A stretch of DNA of 64,000 nt from Magnetococcales bacterium. GTDB taxonomy: Bacteria; Pseudomonadota; Magnetococcia; Magnetococcales; Magnetaquicoccaceae. The notes below the pieces were generated by a model. The model did no database searches. It worked only from the letters and a program-made list of their open reading frames with translations, and was not told where the DNA came from. Both the position numbers and the translations under genes were made by a program. Shown one piece after another: positions 1 through 10,369 of the stretch. Numbering within the stretch: the first letter of the stretch is position 1; each line of letters opens with the position of its first letter. Location of the stretch: contig JAANAU010000001.1 of assembly GCA_011089965.1 (NCBI GenBank), positions 124,001 to 188,000 on the forward strand. The letters are read 5' to 3'.

Positions 1-385
1 GGGCATGTTTGAGTTCAATCTGATTGCGCACCCGGGCACGCACCACCGGCGGACTGACCGGCTTGGTGATATAATCCATGGCCCCCAGTTCCAGACCGCG
101 AGCTTCATCATCCACATCGCTCATGGCCGTCACGAAGATCACCGGAATCTGCACGGTTTCCCGCTCTTCCTTGAGCTTCAGACATACCTCATATCCATCC
201 ATGCCGGGCATCATGACATCCAGAAGGATCAGATCAGGCTGGGCCGTACGCGCCAGCTCCAGCGCCCTGGCCCCATCTGTGGCAAACAGGATTTCGTAAC
301 GCTCCTCCAGGATATCGGTCATAACCGCAATATTGATCGGCTCGTCATCGACGATCAATACGGTGCCAGGCAGTTCCAGATTCAT
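1..385 (-). CDS. Response regulator receiver protein (partial, C-terminus outside window)
   Basis: This is the N-terminal 128 codons of a response regulator that runs off the left edge. The receiver domain is complete. It opens with VLIVDDEP, has the phosphoacceptor aspartate in [15 protein letters not shown], the conserved threonine/alanine in VIFVTAMS and the lysine in DYITKPVSP. The ATG (reading down from 385) overlaps the stop of the upstream hybrid kinase as ATGA, so the two are translationally coupled. The receiver probably takes phosphate from that kinase's Hpt domain. The output domain is not visible, so whether it is a c-di-GMP, ATPase or DNA-binding regulator cannot be told. Confidence 0.9.
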   Translation of the reverse strand, partial: MNLELPGTVLIVDDEPINIAVMTDILEERYEILFATDGARALELARTAQPDLILLDVMMPGMDGYEVCLKLKEERETVQIPVIFVTAMSDVDDEARGLELGAMDYITKPVSPPVVRARVRNQIELKHA

Positions 386-3300
386 CCACGCCCCTCCTGC
401 TGAGTTTGCACAATACGGACGATCTTATCCAACTCCTGTTTGGCTGCCGCAAAATCCAGGCCATCCACCGCAACCTGCATGGCCTCCAGCTCCGAATCAC
501 AGCCCGTTCCAGCAACCAGTGCCCGCCAGACCGGAAAATGCTTACGAATCGACATGCTGTTACGCTCCAGCAGCAAACCGATCTCATCGGCCAACGCGCG
601 CACCTCGGACCACGGCACTGCGCGCCCGGGGCCACCCGCAGCCATCACCGGTCGTTCCACAGGTTCGACATCCAGTTTCCGAATGGCAGTCAATGCCCGG
701 GACATGGACTCTTCCAATAAATTCAGCAGATAAGCAAAATCAACGGCTCCCTCCTGCTGACGACACGCCATCTCCAATTGCCAGGCGGATGAGCGCACCT
801 CTTCGGCCCCCAAGGTCGCTGCCACTCCCTTCAACGCATGGGCCAGATGACAGGCGGCATCCCGCTCTTCGTGCGCCAACAGATGACGCAACCGGCTGAC
901 CGTCTCACGGTTCTGCATGGCAAAGGCCTTCAACAATTTTCTCAACAATAGTGGCTTGCCATTCACCCGGGTCAAGGCAGCCTGCACATCAAATCCACTC
1001 CCCAACTCAGGCACCAGGGTCTGCTCCAATACCACCGGACGGCTGGGCGTAACAGGAGGCTCCACATTGTGCGGCTGAATCCAGCGTCCCAATACCACAC
1101 CCAATACCGCCGGTTCAATCGGTTTGGCAATGTGATCCACCATGCCCGCCTCGAAACAGAGCTGCTTCTGACTCTCCATGGCATGGGCAGTCATGGCAAT
1201 GATCGGAGGTGCCCGCTCACCCAAAGTGGCACGTATGCGACGTGTGGCCTCCAGACCATCCATCTCGGGCATCTGAATATCCATCAGAATCGCCTCGTAA
1301 ATCCCGGGACGGGCCATCATGGCCTCCACGGCCAAACGACCATTGCCCACCACATCCACCACCATACCCAGCTCGCCCAGCAACTCCTCGGCCACCTGCT
1401 GATTGATCTCATTGTCTTCGGCCAGCAATACCCGCGTACCCCGCAATTTGGGGCCTATGGGCGACATGGTCACCTCGGTCTGAACAGAGGAACCGGATGC
1501 AGACTCCCTCTGCCCGCGAAAAACCGAAACAATCGCATCAAACAAAACCGACGCCCCCACCGGTTTCATGAGGCACGCCCGCGCCCCCTCCTGTTCCGCG
1601 CGTCCGATCAACTCTTCGGTGCCAAAGGCCGTGATCAGAAAGATGGTGGGGTCTTTCACAAAACGCGGCATCAAACGGATCTGGCGCATGGTCTCGATCC
1701 CATCCATCTCCGGCATCTGCCAGTCCATCAACACCAGATCACACCGCTCACCGCGTGCGGCCATCTCCTCCAACAGACGCACCGCCTCCTGGCCACTGGC
1801 AGCCAATGTGACCGGCATGGACCAGTGTTTGAGCAAATCCATCATGATCTCTCGTGCCGAACTGTTATCATCCACCACCATGACGCGAATTCCAGACAGA
1901 TCGACCCAATGGTCCAGCTTGCGGGTCACGGGTTGCATGGGCGTGGCACTTTTGCCAAAACGGGCGATAAAGGTAAAGGTGCTGCCAATACCCATCCGAC
2001 TCTCTACGGCAATCGTCCCATCCATCAATGCCGCCAGCCGGTTGCTGATGGCCAATCCCAACCCTGTGCCCCCGAAACGGCGAGTCATGGACATATCGGC
2101 CTGGGAAAACGACTGAAACAATTGCGCCATCTGCTCTGCCGACATGCCGATACCCGTATCGCGCACCGCAAAGGACAACGTCACCCAGTTGTCCAGGCTG
2201 TCCACAACACTGACCGCCACCACCACTTCCCCGCGCTCCGTGAATTTGATCCCGTTGTTGACCAGGTTCATCAGGATCTGTCCCAAACGCAACGGATCCC
2301 CAATCAGATCCCGTGGCACATCTGGCGGAACCGAAAACAGCAGCTCAATGTGTTTCTCGGCAGCACGCAAGGCCAAGACATTCGATACCCCATCCAACAC
2401 CTCATCCAGATAAAAGGGAATCTGCTCCAGACTCATCTTGCCGGCTTCAATCTTGGAAAAATCCAGAATATCGTTGAGAATCCCCAACAACGACATGGCC
2501 GAATTGCGGATCTTGTGCAGATAATCCCGAAACTTTGGTGCCGGATCGTGCTTCAAGGCCAGATGGCTCAAACCGATGATCGCATTCATCGGGGTACGGA
2601 TCTCATGGCTCATGTTGGCCAGAAATTCACTTTTGGCGCGGGTGGCCTCTTCCGCCTCCAGCTTGGCCTGATGCAAAGCCTGGCTGACCAACCTGTTTTC
2701 CGTGATGTCCACGGCCAATCCGACAAAATTGCGCACTTCACCCTGCTCATCCCGGATGGCGCTGACCGCCACATCCACCCACACCAGATCCCCGGTGCGC
2801 GTGATGCAACGTTTCTCGATCCGGTATTCATTGCGTTCGCGACGCACAATCTCGCCAATCAACTCCTGCTCTTTCTCCAGATCCTCTGGATGGGTATACC
2901 GTGCAAAACTCATCCCGATCATTTCATCCGGGGAAAAGCCGATCAATTCGGCAAAACTTTTATTCAATTGCAGGAAAAGGCCACGCGCATCGGAAAACGC
3001 AATACCGGCATTGGCCCGCTCGAAAATGCTGCGAAAACGCAGTTCCGAATTGCGGCGCGCCTGCTCCACCAGAACCTGATCCGTGACATCCTGGACCGTG
3101 CCCAAAGCCACCTTGGGTTCCCCATGGTCATCAAAGGTGAATTCGGCCTGTTCTCTGACCCAGCGGATCTCCTCGTTCACCAGGATCCGGTGAATGATGT
3201 CATAAGGCGCACCCTGCACCGCTGCCTGCCAGGCCCCACTCACATCCGCGCGATCCTTGGGAAAGATGCGTGACAAGAAACGGTCGTAACTCACCGACTC

Positions 3301-4578
3301 CCCAACCGGAATCCCGAAGATCCGGTAGCTCTCCTCGGACCAGGTCAAGACTCCGCTCGTCAGATCCAGATGCCAACTGCCAATACGCGCCACGGCCTGC
3401 GCCCGTTTCAGGGTCTGCTCGCTCTTCTCCAGGGCCAACTCGATACGCATCCGCTCGGTAATGTCGCTGACAATCCCGTTCCAGACACTCTCCCCATCGG
3501 CCAATGCTTTGCCCGTGGACTCGATCTGCAACCAATGCACCGCACCACCGAGAATGAATCGACCTTTCCAGAAAAATGCCTGCAAGGTACGCCCGGCCCG
3601 CTCATTGGCATCCAGAAAAGAAACACGATCCTCGGGATGCACATGATCCATCAGGCGGGAGGCATCGCTTAATATTTCCGCAGCACTCAGCCGGAAGATC
3701 GCACAGAAACGGCTGCTGACATATTCAAAATATTTGGCTCCATCGCATCCCATGCGAAATTGATAGACTCCGATGGGAATCCGCTCGATCAGTTCATTGT
3801 AGCGATCCTTGCTCTGTTGCAATTCATGCGTACGCTCGGCCACCCGCTGTTCCAGACCGGCATTCTGGAGTGCGATCTGTTGTTGTTTTTCATCGATCTG
3901 ACCCATCAGCCGGTTGAAGAGCTGCTGCAAGGTGTGAATCTCGGCAATATTGCCCTTTTCCAACTCGATGACCCCCCCGCGCCCGAGTTCTGCCAGACGA
4001 GCCACCTGATCGGCAAAACGGGCCAAAGGTTTGGCCACCAAAGAACGGATCAACAACCACAATACCAGCATCAAAAAGAACATAAGGGATGATACTGAAA
4101 AAACAATTCGCAGAATGGTCTCCTTGAGACCCGCCATGGCCTGGTGATCACTGGAGGCAATGGTCAAGGTTCCCAATGGCCGGTTGACATCCGACTCCCG
4201 CACCAGATCCCGCCGGATCATAAGATCCTGGGACGGTTTCTGCCCGTCCGGGGAGCGCCAGACCACATGCAACTCCCCCTTGAGATCACGAATCTCCACA
4301 TAAACTACCACCGGATGGGTGGCAATGCCATTGGCCAGGGCCTGCAACAGATGGCCCTGATAATCCCAGATCGCCGAGGCAGCCCCGGTAGCAGAAACAT
4401 CCGCCAGGGAACGCAAGGTGTGCCGCACATCATCCCGTCGGCTATGATACTCCACAGCCAACTGGATACCGGTCAGCACTGCGACAAAAACCAGAAATGC
4501 CACAACCAGACGGTGCAACAAAATCCGCGCCAGCGAACGGGTGGCCTGACCGGCCTGAACAATCGGTTTCATGAGCAT
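382..4578 (-). CDS. Hybrid histidine kinase (HAMP, PAS x3, HisKA, HATPase, REC x2, Hpt)
   Basis: A 1398-residue membrane sensor kinase carrying a full phosphorelay. TM1 lies at about residues 22-42, a periplasmic sensor at 43-155 and TM2 at about 157-177, followed by a HAMP/coiled-coil region to about 255. Three PAS/PAC units span about 256-380, 390-505 and 510-630. The HisKA box has His658 in [12 protein letters not shown]. The ATPase domain has an N box near NLVNNGIKF and a GGTGLGL G2 box. Two receivers have Asp952 ([10 protein letters not shown]) and Asp1100 ([10 protein letters not shown]), and the C-terminal Hpt has His1247 in HALKG. It starts 9 bases after a solute-binding protein gene and overlaps a response regulator gene downstream, so the three form one signalling operon. 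The signal is unknown; the binding protein may supply it. Confidence 0.96.
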   Translation of the reverse strand: MLMKPIVQAGQATRSLARILLHRLVVAFLVFVAVLTGIQLAVEYHSRRDDVRHTLRSLADVSATGAASAIWDYQGHLLQALANGIATHPVVVYVEIRDLKGELHVVWRSPDGQKPSQDLMIRRDLVRESDVNRPLGTLTIASSDHQAMAGLKETILRIVFSVSSLMFFLMLVLWLLIRSLVAKPLARFADQVARLAELGRGGVIELEKGNIAEIHTLQQLFNRLMGQIDEKQQQIALQNAGLEQRVAERTHELQQSKDRYNELIERIPIGVYQFRMGCDGAKYFEYVSSRFCAIFRLSAAEILSDASRLMDHVHPEDRVSFLDANERAGRTLQAFFWKGRFILGGAVHWLQIESTGKALADGESVWNGIVSDITERMRIELALEKSEQTLKRAQAVARIGSWHLDLTSGVLTWSEESYRIFGIPVGESVSYDRFLSRIFPKDRADVSGAWQAAVQGAPYDIIHRILVNEEIRWVREQAEFTFDDHGEPKVALGTVQDVTDQVLVEQARRNSELRFRSIFERANAGIAFSDARGLFLQLNKSFAELIGFSPDEMIGMSFARYTHPEDLEKEQELIGEIVRRERNEYRIEKRCITRTGDLVWVDVAVSAIRDEQGEVRNFVGLAVDITENRLVSQALHQAKLEAEEATRAKSEFLANMSHEIRTPMNAIIGLSHLALKHDPAPKFRDYLHKIRNSAMSLLGILNDILDFSKIEAGKMSLEQIPFYLDEVLDGVSNVLALRAAEKHIELLFSVPPDVPRDLIGDPLRLGQILMNLVNNGIKFTERGEVVVAVSVVDSLDNWVTLSFAVRDTGIGMSAEQMAQLFQSFSQADMSMTRRFGGTGLGLAISNRLAALMDGTIAVESRMGIGSTFTFIARFGKSATPMQPVTRKLDHWVDLSGIRVMVVDDNSSAREIMMDLLKHWSMPVTLAASGQEAVRLLEEMAARGERCDLVLMDWQMPEMDGIETMRQIRLMPRFVKDPTIFLITAFGTEELIGRAEQEGARACLMKPVGASVLFDAIVSVFRGQRESASGSSVQTEVTMSPIGPKLRGTRVLLAEDNEINQQVAEELLGELGMVVDVVGNGRLAVEAMMARPGIYEAILMDIQMPEMDGLEATRRIRATLGERAPPIIAMTAHAMESQKQLCFEAGMVDHIAKPIEPAVLGVVLGRWIQPHNVEPPVTPSRPVVLEQTLVPELGSGFDVQAALTRVNGKPLLLRKLLKAFAMQNRETVSRLRHLLAHEERDAACHLAHALKGVAATLGAEEVRSSAWQLEMACRQQEGAVDFAYLLNLLEESMSRALTAIRKLDVEPVERPVMAAGGPGRAVPWSEVRALADEIGLLLERNSMSIRKHFPVWRALVAGTGCDSELEAMQVAVDGLDFAAAKQELDKIVRIVQTQQEGRG

Positions 4579-4587
4579 TCCATATCT

Positions 4588-5400
4588 TCAATATTCCAAC
4601 ATCCGTTTGGCCTCGACTTCCGACACGTACCGCAAGAATATACGGTGCAAACTCCCATCACGCCGCATCCCTTCCAGCAGACCGCGCCACTGCTCGGCAT
4701 CCACGGCATCAAAGCGGCTTTTGGCCAGAATCAACCCATGGGGCACCCCTTTTTCATCCGGGGTCCAATCCTGGATCTCCACCTCCTGTTCCATCTCCAG
4801 ATCACGCAGATATTTACGAAAGACCGGAGGCTGGGAGAACATGGCATCCACCCGACGATCCTTGAGTTTCCGGAAAATGGTCAACACATCCGGATTTTCC
4901 TGCACCCGGTCTGCCAGCCGCAACTGATCCAGCCAGCCATCCTGGTCCACGCCGTGTTTGAAGGAGCGCACCACACCAAACTGCAACCGGGGTTGCTGCA
5001 AGAACTCCCGCGCCGAACCGACCTTGCCGGTCACATCTCCATGCACCAACGCATAATTCTTGATGATCAGATAATCGGCAAACCAGGCAAACCGGTCACG
5101 TTCGGCATTGCGGATTCCGGAGACGCTCATGTCCAGCTCTCCCGAGGCCAGGTCCGCCCAGATGCGCGCCCGGGTCATCACCTGGGTGGAAAAAGCACAA
5201 CCGCTGCGCCGGATCAACTCCACCACCACATCCTGGTCAATTCCGATCCCTTTATCATATAAATAACCATATTCATAAAATGCCAAACGAATCGGCTGCT
5301 CTCCACATTTCATCTTTCCGGCCCAGCCATCATTCCAGGGAAGCAACCAAGCCAGGCATAACAACAGAAAAAACATGCCTGGACCAACGGCCCTGTTCAT
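4588..5400 (-). CDS. Periplasmic solute-binding protein, family 3-like
   Basis: A 270-residue secreted protein resembling the extracellular amino-acid-binding (SBP_bac_3) family. The start at 5400 is chosen because it is preceded by GGAGG and begins a good signal peptide (MNRAVGPGMFFLLLCLAWLL, cut near GWAG). An in-frame extension upstream to 5499 has no hydrophobic leader. The mature part shows the family pattern: a GIDQDVVVELIRRSG segment, then a conserved DMSVSGIRNAERD-type stretch. No ABC permease or ATPase gene is nearby; the next gene is a hybrid kinase. A sensory rather than a transport role is therefore inferred. The ligand is unknown. Confidence 0.85.
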   Translation of the reverse strand: MNRAVGPGMFFLLLCLAWLLPWNDGWAGKMKCGEQPIRLAFYEYGYLYDKGIGIDQDVVVELIRRSGCAFSTQVMTRARIWADLASGELDMSVSGIRNAERDRFAWFADYLIIKNYALVHGDVTGKVGSAREFLQQPRLQFGVVRSFKHGVDQDGWLDQLRLADRVQENPDVLTIFRKLKDRRVDAMFSQPPVFRKYLRDLEMEQEVEIQDWTPDEKGVPHGLILAKSRFDAVDAEQWRGLLEGMRRDGSLHRIFLRYVSEVEAKRMLEY

Positions 5401-5685
5401 TTCGACCTCCATGTTGTTGACGATGGCCCGTGACCATGGCGGATGAATCCACGCCAACCACTGCGGACGTCGAACAGATAATGGTTTGTTAATATTCATG
5501 AGATGGAATTACAGCCTCTGCCACTCTCCGTCAAGGGAAGATAACGATAACCTTGCTGAAGAATCCCCCAACCCGCGCAAAAAATCGTAGCCAACCAGTC
5601 CGTTGAACGATAAAATTCCTCCATGATCTCTATTCCTGGTACAGCAGATCCATGAGCGGGATCTCAACCCACGGAGCTGATTGAC

Positions 5686-6681
5686 ATGAGCAAACGTCGT
5701 CTGATCACCTTTGACTGGGCACTGAAACGGCTGTTGCGCAGCAAGGCCAATTTTGAGGTTCTGGAAGGTTTTCTCAGTGAGTTGTTGGATACGGATATAA
5801 AAATCATCGACATCCTGGAGAGTGAAAGCAACAAAGAGGATGCCCGGGACAAATCCAACCGCGTGGACTTGAAGGTCAGAAACAGCGCCGGGGAGTTGAT
5901 CCTGATCGAGTTGCAATACGAACGGGAATATGACTATCTGCAACGTCTGCTCTTTGGCATTGCCAAGACCATCACCGAACATGTGAACCAGGGAGAGGCC
6001 TACACCAAAGTTCCGAAAGTCATCTCCATCAACATCCTCTACTTTGATCTCGGTACAGGCCAGGATTATATCTATGTGGGTGCCACGACCTTCAAAGGGA
6101 TGCATACCCAAGAAGAGTTGATCCTCAGCGACACGCAAAAAGAGTTGTTCCAACGCCAAACCGTCCAGGAGATCTTCCCGGCCATCTATCTGATCGTGGT
6201 CAAACGGTTCAACGCCGTGGCCAGAAACAGCCTGGACGAGTGGATCTATTTTCTGAAGACCGGAGAGATCCTGGAAGATTTCACGGCACGCGGCCTGGAA
6301 AAAGCCAAAAATATTCTGGATATTCTGCACCTCTCCGGTGCCGAACGCCAGGCCTACGAACAGTTCCAGGAGAGCCTGCGCACCCAGGCCAGCATGGTGG
6401 AAAACACCTGGAGAGCTGGAAAACTGGAGGGAAAAAAAGAGGGACTGGAGGAAGGACGCAAGGAGGGGCTGGAGGAAGGACGCAAGGAGGGGCTGGAGAC
6501 CGGCGCACGGATTGGTCAGGCCAACCTGCTTACCCGCCAACTCCAACGCCGTTTCGGTCCTTTGCCCGACTGGGCCACCACCAGGATCTCCCAGGCCGAC
6601 ACCAAAGCACTGGCCGTGTGGAGCGAACGGATCTTTGACGCCGACTCATTGGATAAGCTGTTGACTGCCCAGGAGTCATAG
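5686..6681 (+). CDS. Rpn family PD-(D/E)XK nuclease / putative transposase with DUF4351
   Basis: A 331-residue protein of the Rpn/PDDEXK_2 family. These proteins are annotated as recombination-promoting nucleases or transposase-like and are often multicopy. The nuclease core is visible as Asp61 in RVDLKV and the Glu76-x-Gln78 motif in LILIELQY, followed by a family-typical aromatic-rich stretch. Residues about 240-270 are a Glu/Lys/Gly repeat linker encoded by 24-bp direct repeats. The C-terminus (about 275-328) fits DUF4351, with LLTRQLQRRFGPLP. GGAG lies 9 bases before the ATG. It appears monocistronic and is followed by a strong hairpin. No terminal inverted repeats flank it, so it is not itself an insertion sequence. 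Confidence 0.88.
   Translation: MSKRRLITFDWALKRLLRSKANFEVLEGFLSELLDTDIKIIDILESESNKEDARDKSNRVDLKVRNSAGELILIELQYEREYDYLQRLLFGIAKTITEHVNQGEAYTKVPKVISINILYFDLGTGQDYIYVGATTFKGMHTQEELILSDTQKELFQRQTVQEIFPAIYLIVVKRFNAVARNSLDEWIYFLKTGEILEDFTARGLEKAKNILDILHLSGAERQAYEQFQESLRTQASMVENTWRAGKLEGKKEGLEEGRKEGLEEGRKEGLETGARIGQANLLTRQLQRRFGPLPDWATTRISQADTKALAVWSERIFDADSLDKLLTAQES
6445..6498 (+). repeat. 24-bp in-frame tandem repeat (2.25 copies)
   Basis: The unit CTGGAGGAAGGACGCAAGGA plus GGGG occurs at 6445-6468 and 6469-6492, with a partial third copy at 6493-6498. It encodes the octapeptide LEEGRKEG inside the Rpn-family protein. The 24-base period keeps the frame, so copy number could vary without breaking the gene. 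Confidence 0.9.
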
Positions 6682-6710
6682 CAGCCGGATGGCTGCCACA
6701 TAAAAACACA

Positions 6711-6751
6711 GGAAAGAGCGCACACATCCACCTGACAGGTGCGCTCTTTCC
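6711..6751. terminator. Bidirectional hairpin terminator
   Basis: Perfect 13-bp inverted repeat GGAAAGAGCGCAC / GTGCGCTCTTTCC (6711-6723 with 6739-6751) and a 15-base loop, between two converging genes. On the minus strand it is followed by a run of Ts (TGTGTTTTTA), so it best serves the trpB2 transcript. Confidence 0.8.
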
Positions 6752-6764
6752 CGCTATGGGTCAA

Positions 6765-8123
6765 TCACCCCAACGACACCGGACGCAAGGTGGCCAGAGA
6801 GGCTGCGATCTTCTCTTCCGGATAAGCATAATCCTCCAGATCTCCGGCAAAATACCGGTCATACGCTGCCATGTCAAAATGACCATGGCCAGAGAGGGTG
6901 AAGAAGATCGCCTTGGATTCACCGCTCTCCTTGCACTTCAACGCCTCGTCAATCGCCACCCGCACCGCATGATTGGATTCCGGAGCTGGCAAGATCCCTT
7001 CGGAACGGGCAAACAGTACACCGGCCTGGAAGGTGGCCAGTTGCGGTACAGCCACTGCCTCGATCAAACCCAGATGGCACAAATGGGAAACCAGAGGGGA
7101 GTCCCCATGATAACGCAAACCACCGGCATGAATGCCCGGCGGAATGAAATCATGACCCAACGAGTACATCGGCAACAAAGGCGTCAGCTTGGCCGTATCG
7201 CCATGGTCATAGGCATACCGCCCTTTGGTCAGGGTCGGGCAAGAGTCAGGCTCCACGGCCAACAGACGCACGGAACGCCCTGCCGCCTTGTCCATCAAAA
7301 ACGGAAAGGCCGTCCCCCCGAAATTCGATCCGCCACCACAACAGCCGATCACCACATCGGGAAAATCATTGACCTTCTTGAACTGCTCCCGCGCCTCCAA
7401 ACCGATCACGGTCTGATGCAACACCACATGATTGAGCACCGATCCCAACGCATAATGGGTATCGGCACGACTGGCCGCATCCTCCACCGCTTCGGAGATG
7501 GCCAATCCCAACGAACCCGGAGTGTTCGGATCCTTCTCCAGGGCAGCACGCCCGCTCTGGGTGTGGGTGGTCGGACTGGAAAAAACCTCAGCCCCCCAGG
7601 TCTCGATCATCGAACGCCGGAACGGCTTCTGTTCATAACTGACCCGCACCATGTAGACCCGCACGGTCAGACCAAACATGGCCCCGGCCAGAGCAATCGA
7701 TGATCCCCATTGACCGGCCCCGGTCTCGGTGGTCAAACGACGACACCCCTCCAACTGGTTGTAATAGGCCTGTGCCACTGCCGTATTGGGCTTGTGGGAG
7801 CCAGCCGGACTGACCCCTTCATATTTATAATAAATGCGCGCCGGAGTACCCAATGCCTGCTCCAGACGACGGGCACGATACATCGGTGCCGGACGCCACA
7901 GCCGATAAATCTCACGCACCGGTTCCGGAATCGGAATCCAGCGTGTCGTGGAGACCTCCTGTTCAATAAGCGCCTGGGGGAAAAGCGGAGCCAAGGCATC
8001 CGGACCAATCGGCTGACCATCCGGCCCCAACGGAGGCGGCATGGGGACCGGAAGGTCGGCAGCCACATTGTACCATTGGGTGGGAATATCTGCTTCGTCG
8101 AGCAAAATCTTGACAGAATCCAT
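6765..8123 (-). CDS. trpB: TrpB2-type tryptophan synthase beta chain-like PLP enzyme
   Basis: A 452-residue PLP-dependent fold-type II enzyme. The length and the N-terminal Pro-rich segment fit the TrpB2 group rather than the ~400-residue TrpB1. The Schiff-base lysine sits in [11 protein letters not shown] and the phosphate-binding glycine loop is [11 protein letters not shown]. The family reaction is condensation of indole and serine to tryptophan. TrpB2 proteins often act without TrpA, and no trpA is in this window. The ATG at 8123 begins [14 protein letters not shown], the usual N-terminus; upstream in-frame residues are not family-like. It converges with the Rpn gene and diverges from carbonic anhydrase. 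Confidence 0.93.
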   Translation of the reverse strand: MDSVKILLDEADIPTQWYNVAADLPVPMPPPLGPDGQPIGPDALAPLFPQALIEQEVSTTRWIPIPEPVREIYRLWRPAPMYRARRLEQALGTPARIYYKYEGVSPAGSHKPNTAVAQAYYNQLEGCRRLTTETGAGQWGSSIALAGAMFGLTVRVYMVRVSYEQKPFRRSMIETWGAEVFSSPTTHTQSGRAALEKDPNTPGSLGLAISEAVEDAASRADTHYALGSVLNHVVLHQTVIGLEAREQFKKVNDFPDVVIGCCGGGSNFGGTAFPFLMDKAAGRSVRLLAVEPDSCPTLTKGRYAYDHGDTAKLTPLLPMYSLGHDFIPPGIHAGGLRYHGDSPLVSHLCHLGLIEAVAVPQLATFQAGVLFARSEGILPAPESNHAVRVAIDEALKCKESGESKAIFFTLSGHGHFDMAAYDRYFAGDLEDYAYPEEKIAASLATLRPVSLG

Positions 8124-8271
8124 GGCAACACATCCTTGATTGAGGGTTTTATTGACCACTTTACCCCAAACCGCCAGCCCGGAACAACCCTGTCCCACAA
8201 AAAACCTGCTTGTCAGCCAATGATCAAACCGCTACACTTCAATGAAGCACAGGGAGAGCGCAGGAAAAAAT

Positions 8272-8928
8272 ATGGAGAAAACGATGCCTTATCGTAACAT
8301 CATCAACCGGCTCATTGCCGGTTTCAAAGGGTTTCACGCTTATTATTACGAACAGCGCGGAGAACTGTTCGAGTCCCTTGTCAAAGATGGCCAACGCCCT
8401 CCCATCATGCTGATCGGCTGTTCGGACTCCCGCGTTGACCCGGCGATCATGTTGCATTTTGAACCAGGCGATGTCTTCACGGTCCGCAATGTGGCCAATC
8501 TCGTTCCCCCCTATGAACTGGGTGGCGCCCACTCCGGAGTGAGTGCAGCCCTGGAGTTTGCCGTGCGCGATCTCGTGGTCAGCCACATCGTGGTACTGGG
8601 ACACTCCCAATGCGGGGGGATCCACGAACTGATTCGACTGGCCCACCACCCGGTCGATGACAGGGAATTTCTGGGTTTCTGGGTCTCCATCGGCAAAGAG
8701 GCAGTCGAACACCTCCAGGCAGAATTTGGTGACCACAAACCGATCCCTCCCGCACAAATCGAACAGGCCACCATTGCCCTCTCCATCTCCAATCTGATGA
8801 CCTATCCCTGGATTGCCGAACGGGTGCGTCGTGAACGCCTCCTCCTGCATGGCTGGTGGGCGGATCTGGAAAACGGAGAGTTGTGGGGACTCAACCATAC
8901 TATCAAAAAATTTGAAAAGTTGTGTTGA
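8272..8928 (+). CDS. Beta-class carbonic anhydrase
   Basis: About 218 residues. It interconverts CO2 and bicarbonate in the cytoplasm. The zinc ligands and catalytic Asp/Arg pair are visible in LIGCSDSRVDP, and the second ligand set in LGHSQCGGIHEL. No signal peptide is seen. The start is uncertain. ATG at 8272 follows AGGA at a suitable distance, ATG at 8284 (MPYRNIINRL) follows GGAG, and ATG 8242 is also in frame. The gene lies close to a ferredoxin-dependent carboxylating-type enzyme operon, so supply of CO2 or bicarbonate to that pathway is plausible. This is an inference from proximity only. Confidence 0.95.
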   Translation: MEKTMPYRNIINRLIAGFKGFHAYYYEQRGELFESLVKDGQRPPIMLIGCSDSRVDPAIMLHFEPGDVFTVRNVANLVPPYELGGAHSGVSAALEFAVRDLVVSHIVVLGHSQCGGIHELIRLAHHPVDDREFLGFWVSIGKEAVEHLQAEFGDHKPIPPAQIEQATIALSISNLMTYPWIAERVRRERLLLHGWWADLENGELWGLNHTIKKFEKLC

Positions 8929-8932
8929 TATC

Positions 8933-9478
8933 ATGCGTAAAATAGTCGGTACTGCCTGGATGTTCTTCGCTCTCTCCTTGGCATCTGGCATGGCAGATGG
9001 AGTACCAGGTTCCAGCCCGCAATCCGTATGGTCCAAAGACCCCCTCCATCCAGACACACGCTTTGCCGAAGCTGAACCAGGCACGGTCATGGACCGCATG
9101 ACTGGTCTGGTCTGGATAAAAAATGCCAACTGCTGGGGAGCCATCTCCTGGGACCAGGCGCAAACAAAAATCACCGCTCTCAACCAGGGCCACCAAACCT
9201 GCCCAGGCTACTCCTCCACAACGATCCAGGATTGGCGCCTGCCATCGATACAGGAGTTGCAAACGCTTGTCACCAGTACGGGAACCCCTCCCGGTCTTCC
9301 TCCCGGGCACCCCTTTACCGGTTTTGCCTCAGGTTTCTATTGGGCATCAGATCCCAGTCCGGACTTCCATGAAAATGGCTGGGACGTATCCATGGCCGAT
9401 GGCACGGTCTACCATGACTTCAAATCCAGTACGCACCTGGTCTGGCCTGTGCGTGGCACCCCTTCCGGAACCAAATAA
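8933..9478 (+). CDS. Secreted DUF1566-like (Lcl C-terminal domain) protein
   Basis: A 181-residue protein beginning 4 bases after the carbonic anhydrase stop. The ATG at 8933 gives a signal peptide (MRKIVGTAWMFFALSLASG). The mature part carries the DUF1566/Lcl pattern: DRMTGLVWIKNANC, then SWDQAQTKI, DWRLPSIQELQTLV, FYWASDP and a final HLVWPVRG. Such domains are common in exported proteins of environmental bacteria and their function is not established. The two cysteines after the signal peptide may form a disulfide. No clear ribosome-binding site precedes this start, which fits coupling to the upstream gene. Confidence 0.85.
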   Translation: MRKIVGTAWMFFALSLASGMADGVPGSSPQSVWSKDPLHPDTRFAEAEPGTVMDRMTGLVWIKNANCWGAISWDQAQTKITALNQGHQTCPGYSSTTIQDWRLPSIQELQTLVTSTGTPPGLPPGHPFTGFASGFYWASDPSPDFHENGWDVSMADGTVYHDFKSSTHLVWPVRGTPSGTK

Positions 9479-9751
9479 AACCCATCATCAATCCGTGCCG
9501 CCTGTTCTGTATGTCTATATTTATCATGCAAGCAACCGTTTATCTATATTAATAATAATTATTATAACTAATATTTACGAGAACAGCTCCTGACCGACAG
9601 ATTACAAAATAATCTTAAGCTATTGATGATACACAAAAATACAAAAATAATATGTAAAAATTTTTTTATCTTGACATTGCCTCTCTGAATCGGCATCACA
9701 TGTACACAATCATCCCCCATTGTACGCCTTTGCCAATTTCGGAGAATCTAC
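9479..9751. other. AT-rich spacer with palindrome before the oxidoreductase operon
   Basis: No coding signal. It is much richer in A/T than the surrounding genes. It contains a perfect 14-bp palindrome ATAATAATTATTAT (9552-9565), runs of A and T around 9655-9668, and a consensus -35 hexamer at 9671. It probably holds the promoter and control sites for the downstream four-gene operon. Confidence 0.6.
9671..9699 (+). promoter_or_regulatory. Candidate sigma-70-type promoter of the por operon
   Basis: A consensus TTGACA lies at 9671-9676, about 75 bases before the porG start. The -10 position at 17 bases spacing (CATCAC) is a poor match, so an activator or a different sigma factor may be involved. 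Confidence 0.3.
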
Positions 9752-10327
9752 ATGTTTCAAGTGCGCATTCATGGTCGTGGCGGACAGGGCGTGGTCACGG
9801 CAGCCGAGTTGCTCTCGGTTGCGGCCTTCCTGGAAGGAGCGCATGCCCAGGCGTTTCCGAGCTTTGGTTCCGAACGCATGGGCGCGCCGGTGGTCTCTTT
9901 CTGTCGCATCGACAATAAAGAAATCCGCCGACGCGAACCGATCCTGAACCCGGACGCCTTGATCATCCAGGATCCCACGCTGTTACGCTCCGTCGATGTC
10001 CTGTCCGGTCTCAAACCCGATGGTTTTTTGTTGATCAACACATCCAAAGACAGCACCGCACTGGGTTTGGCGGATCTGGTCGCCACCCTGCCGCCAGATC
10101 ACTATGCCGAACTGCCTGCCACAGAGCTGGCCTTGCGTTTTGTCGGACGCCCGGTCCCCAACGCCCCCTTGATTGCCGGATTTGCCGCCATGACCGGAAA
10201 AATCAGCCTGGAATCGGTCGAGGCCGCCATCCATGAAAAATTTCCTGGAAAAATCGGCGATGCCAATGTTCAGGCTGTGCGCAGCGCCTATCAAACCATT
10301 CGTGAACGGTGCGCCAGCCGCGCCTGA
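9752..10327 (+). CDS. porG: 2-oxoacid:ferredoxin oxidoreductase gamma subunit
   Basis: A 191-residue gamma subunit of a pyruvate/2-ketoacid:ferredoxin oxidoreductase. The N-terminus FQVRIHGRGGQGVVTAAELL is the family signature. It is followed by FPSFGSERMGAPV and the NPDALIIQDPTLL region, both typical of the gamma chain of four-subunit enzymes. The complex exchanges pyruvate (or another 2-oxoacid) and CoA with acyl-CoA, CO2 and reduced ferredoxin in the cytoplasm. GGAG lies 7 bases before the ATG. It is the first gene of an operon with the alpha, beta and flavoprotein genes. Confidence 0.93.
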   Translation: MFQVRIHGRGGQGVVTAAELLSVAAFLEGAHAQAFPSFGSERMGAPVVSFCRIDNKEIRRREPILNPDALIIQDPTLLRSVDVLSGLKPDGFLLINTSKDSTALGLADLVATLPPDHYAELPATELALRFVGRPVPNAPLIAGFAAMTGKISLESVEAAIHEKFPGKIGDANVQAVRSAYQTIRERCASRA

Positions 10328-10369
10328 ACCGGATCATTCCATTTCATACCTTTTGAGGAGATCGGCATC

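Noticed and set aside
1069-3273. 734-codon plus-strand open frame
   Set aside because: It lies wholly antisense to the hybrid kinase; composition follows the other strand's codons and no domain is visible.
6445-6498. Possible CRISPR or VNTR array
   Set aside because: Direct repeats without spacers and in frame within a coding region; not a CRISPR.
5509-6546. 345-codon minus-strand open frame
   Set aside because: Antisense to the Rpn nuclease, whose motifs and ribosome-binding site are clear.
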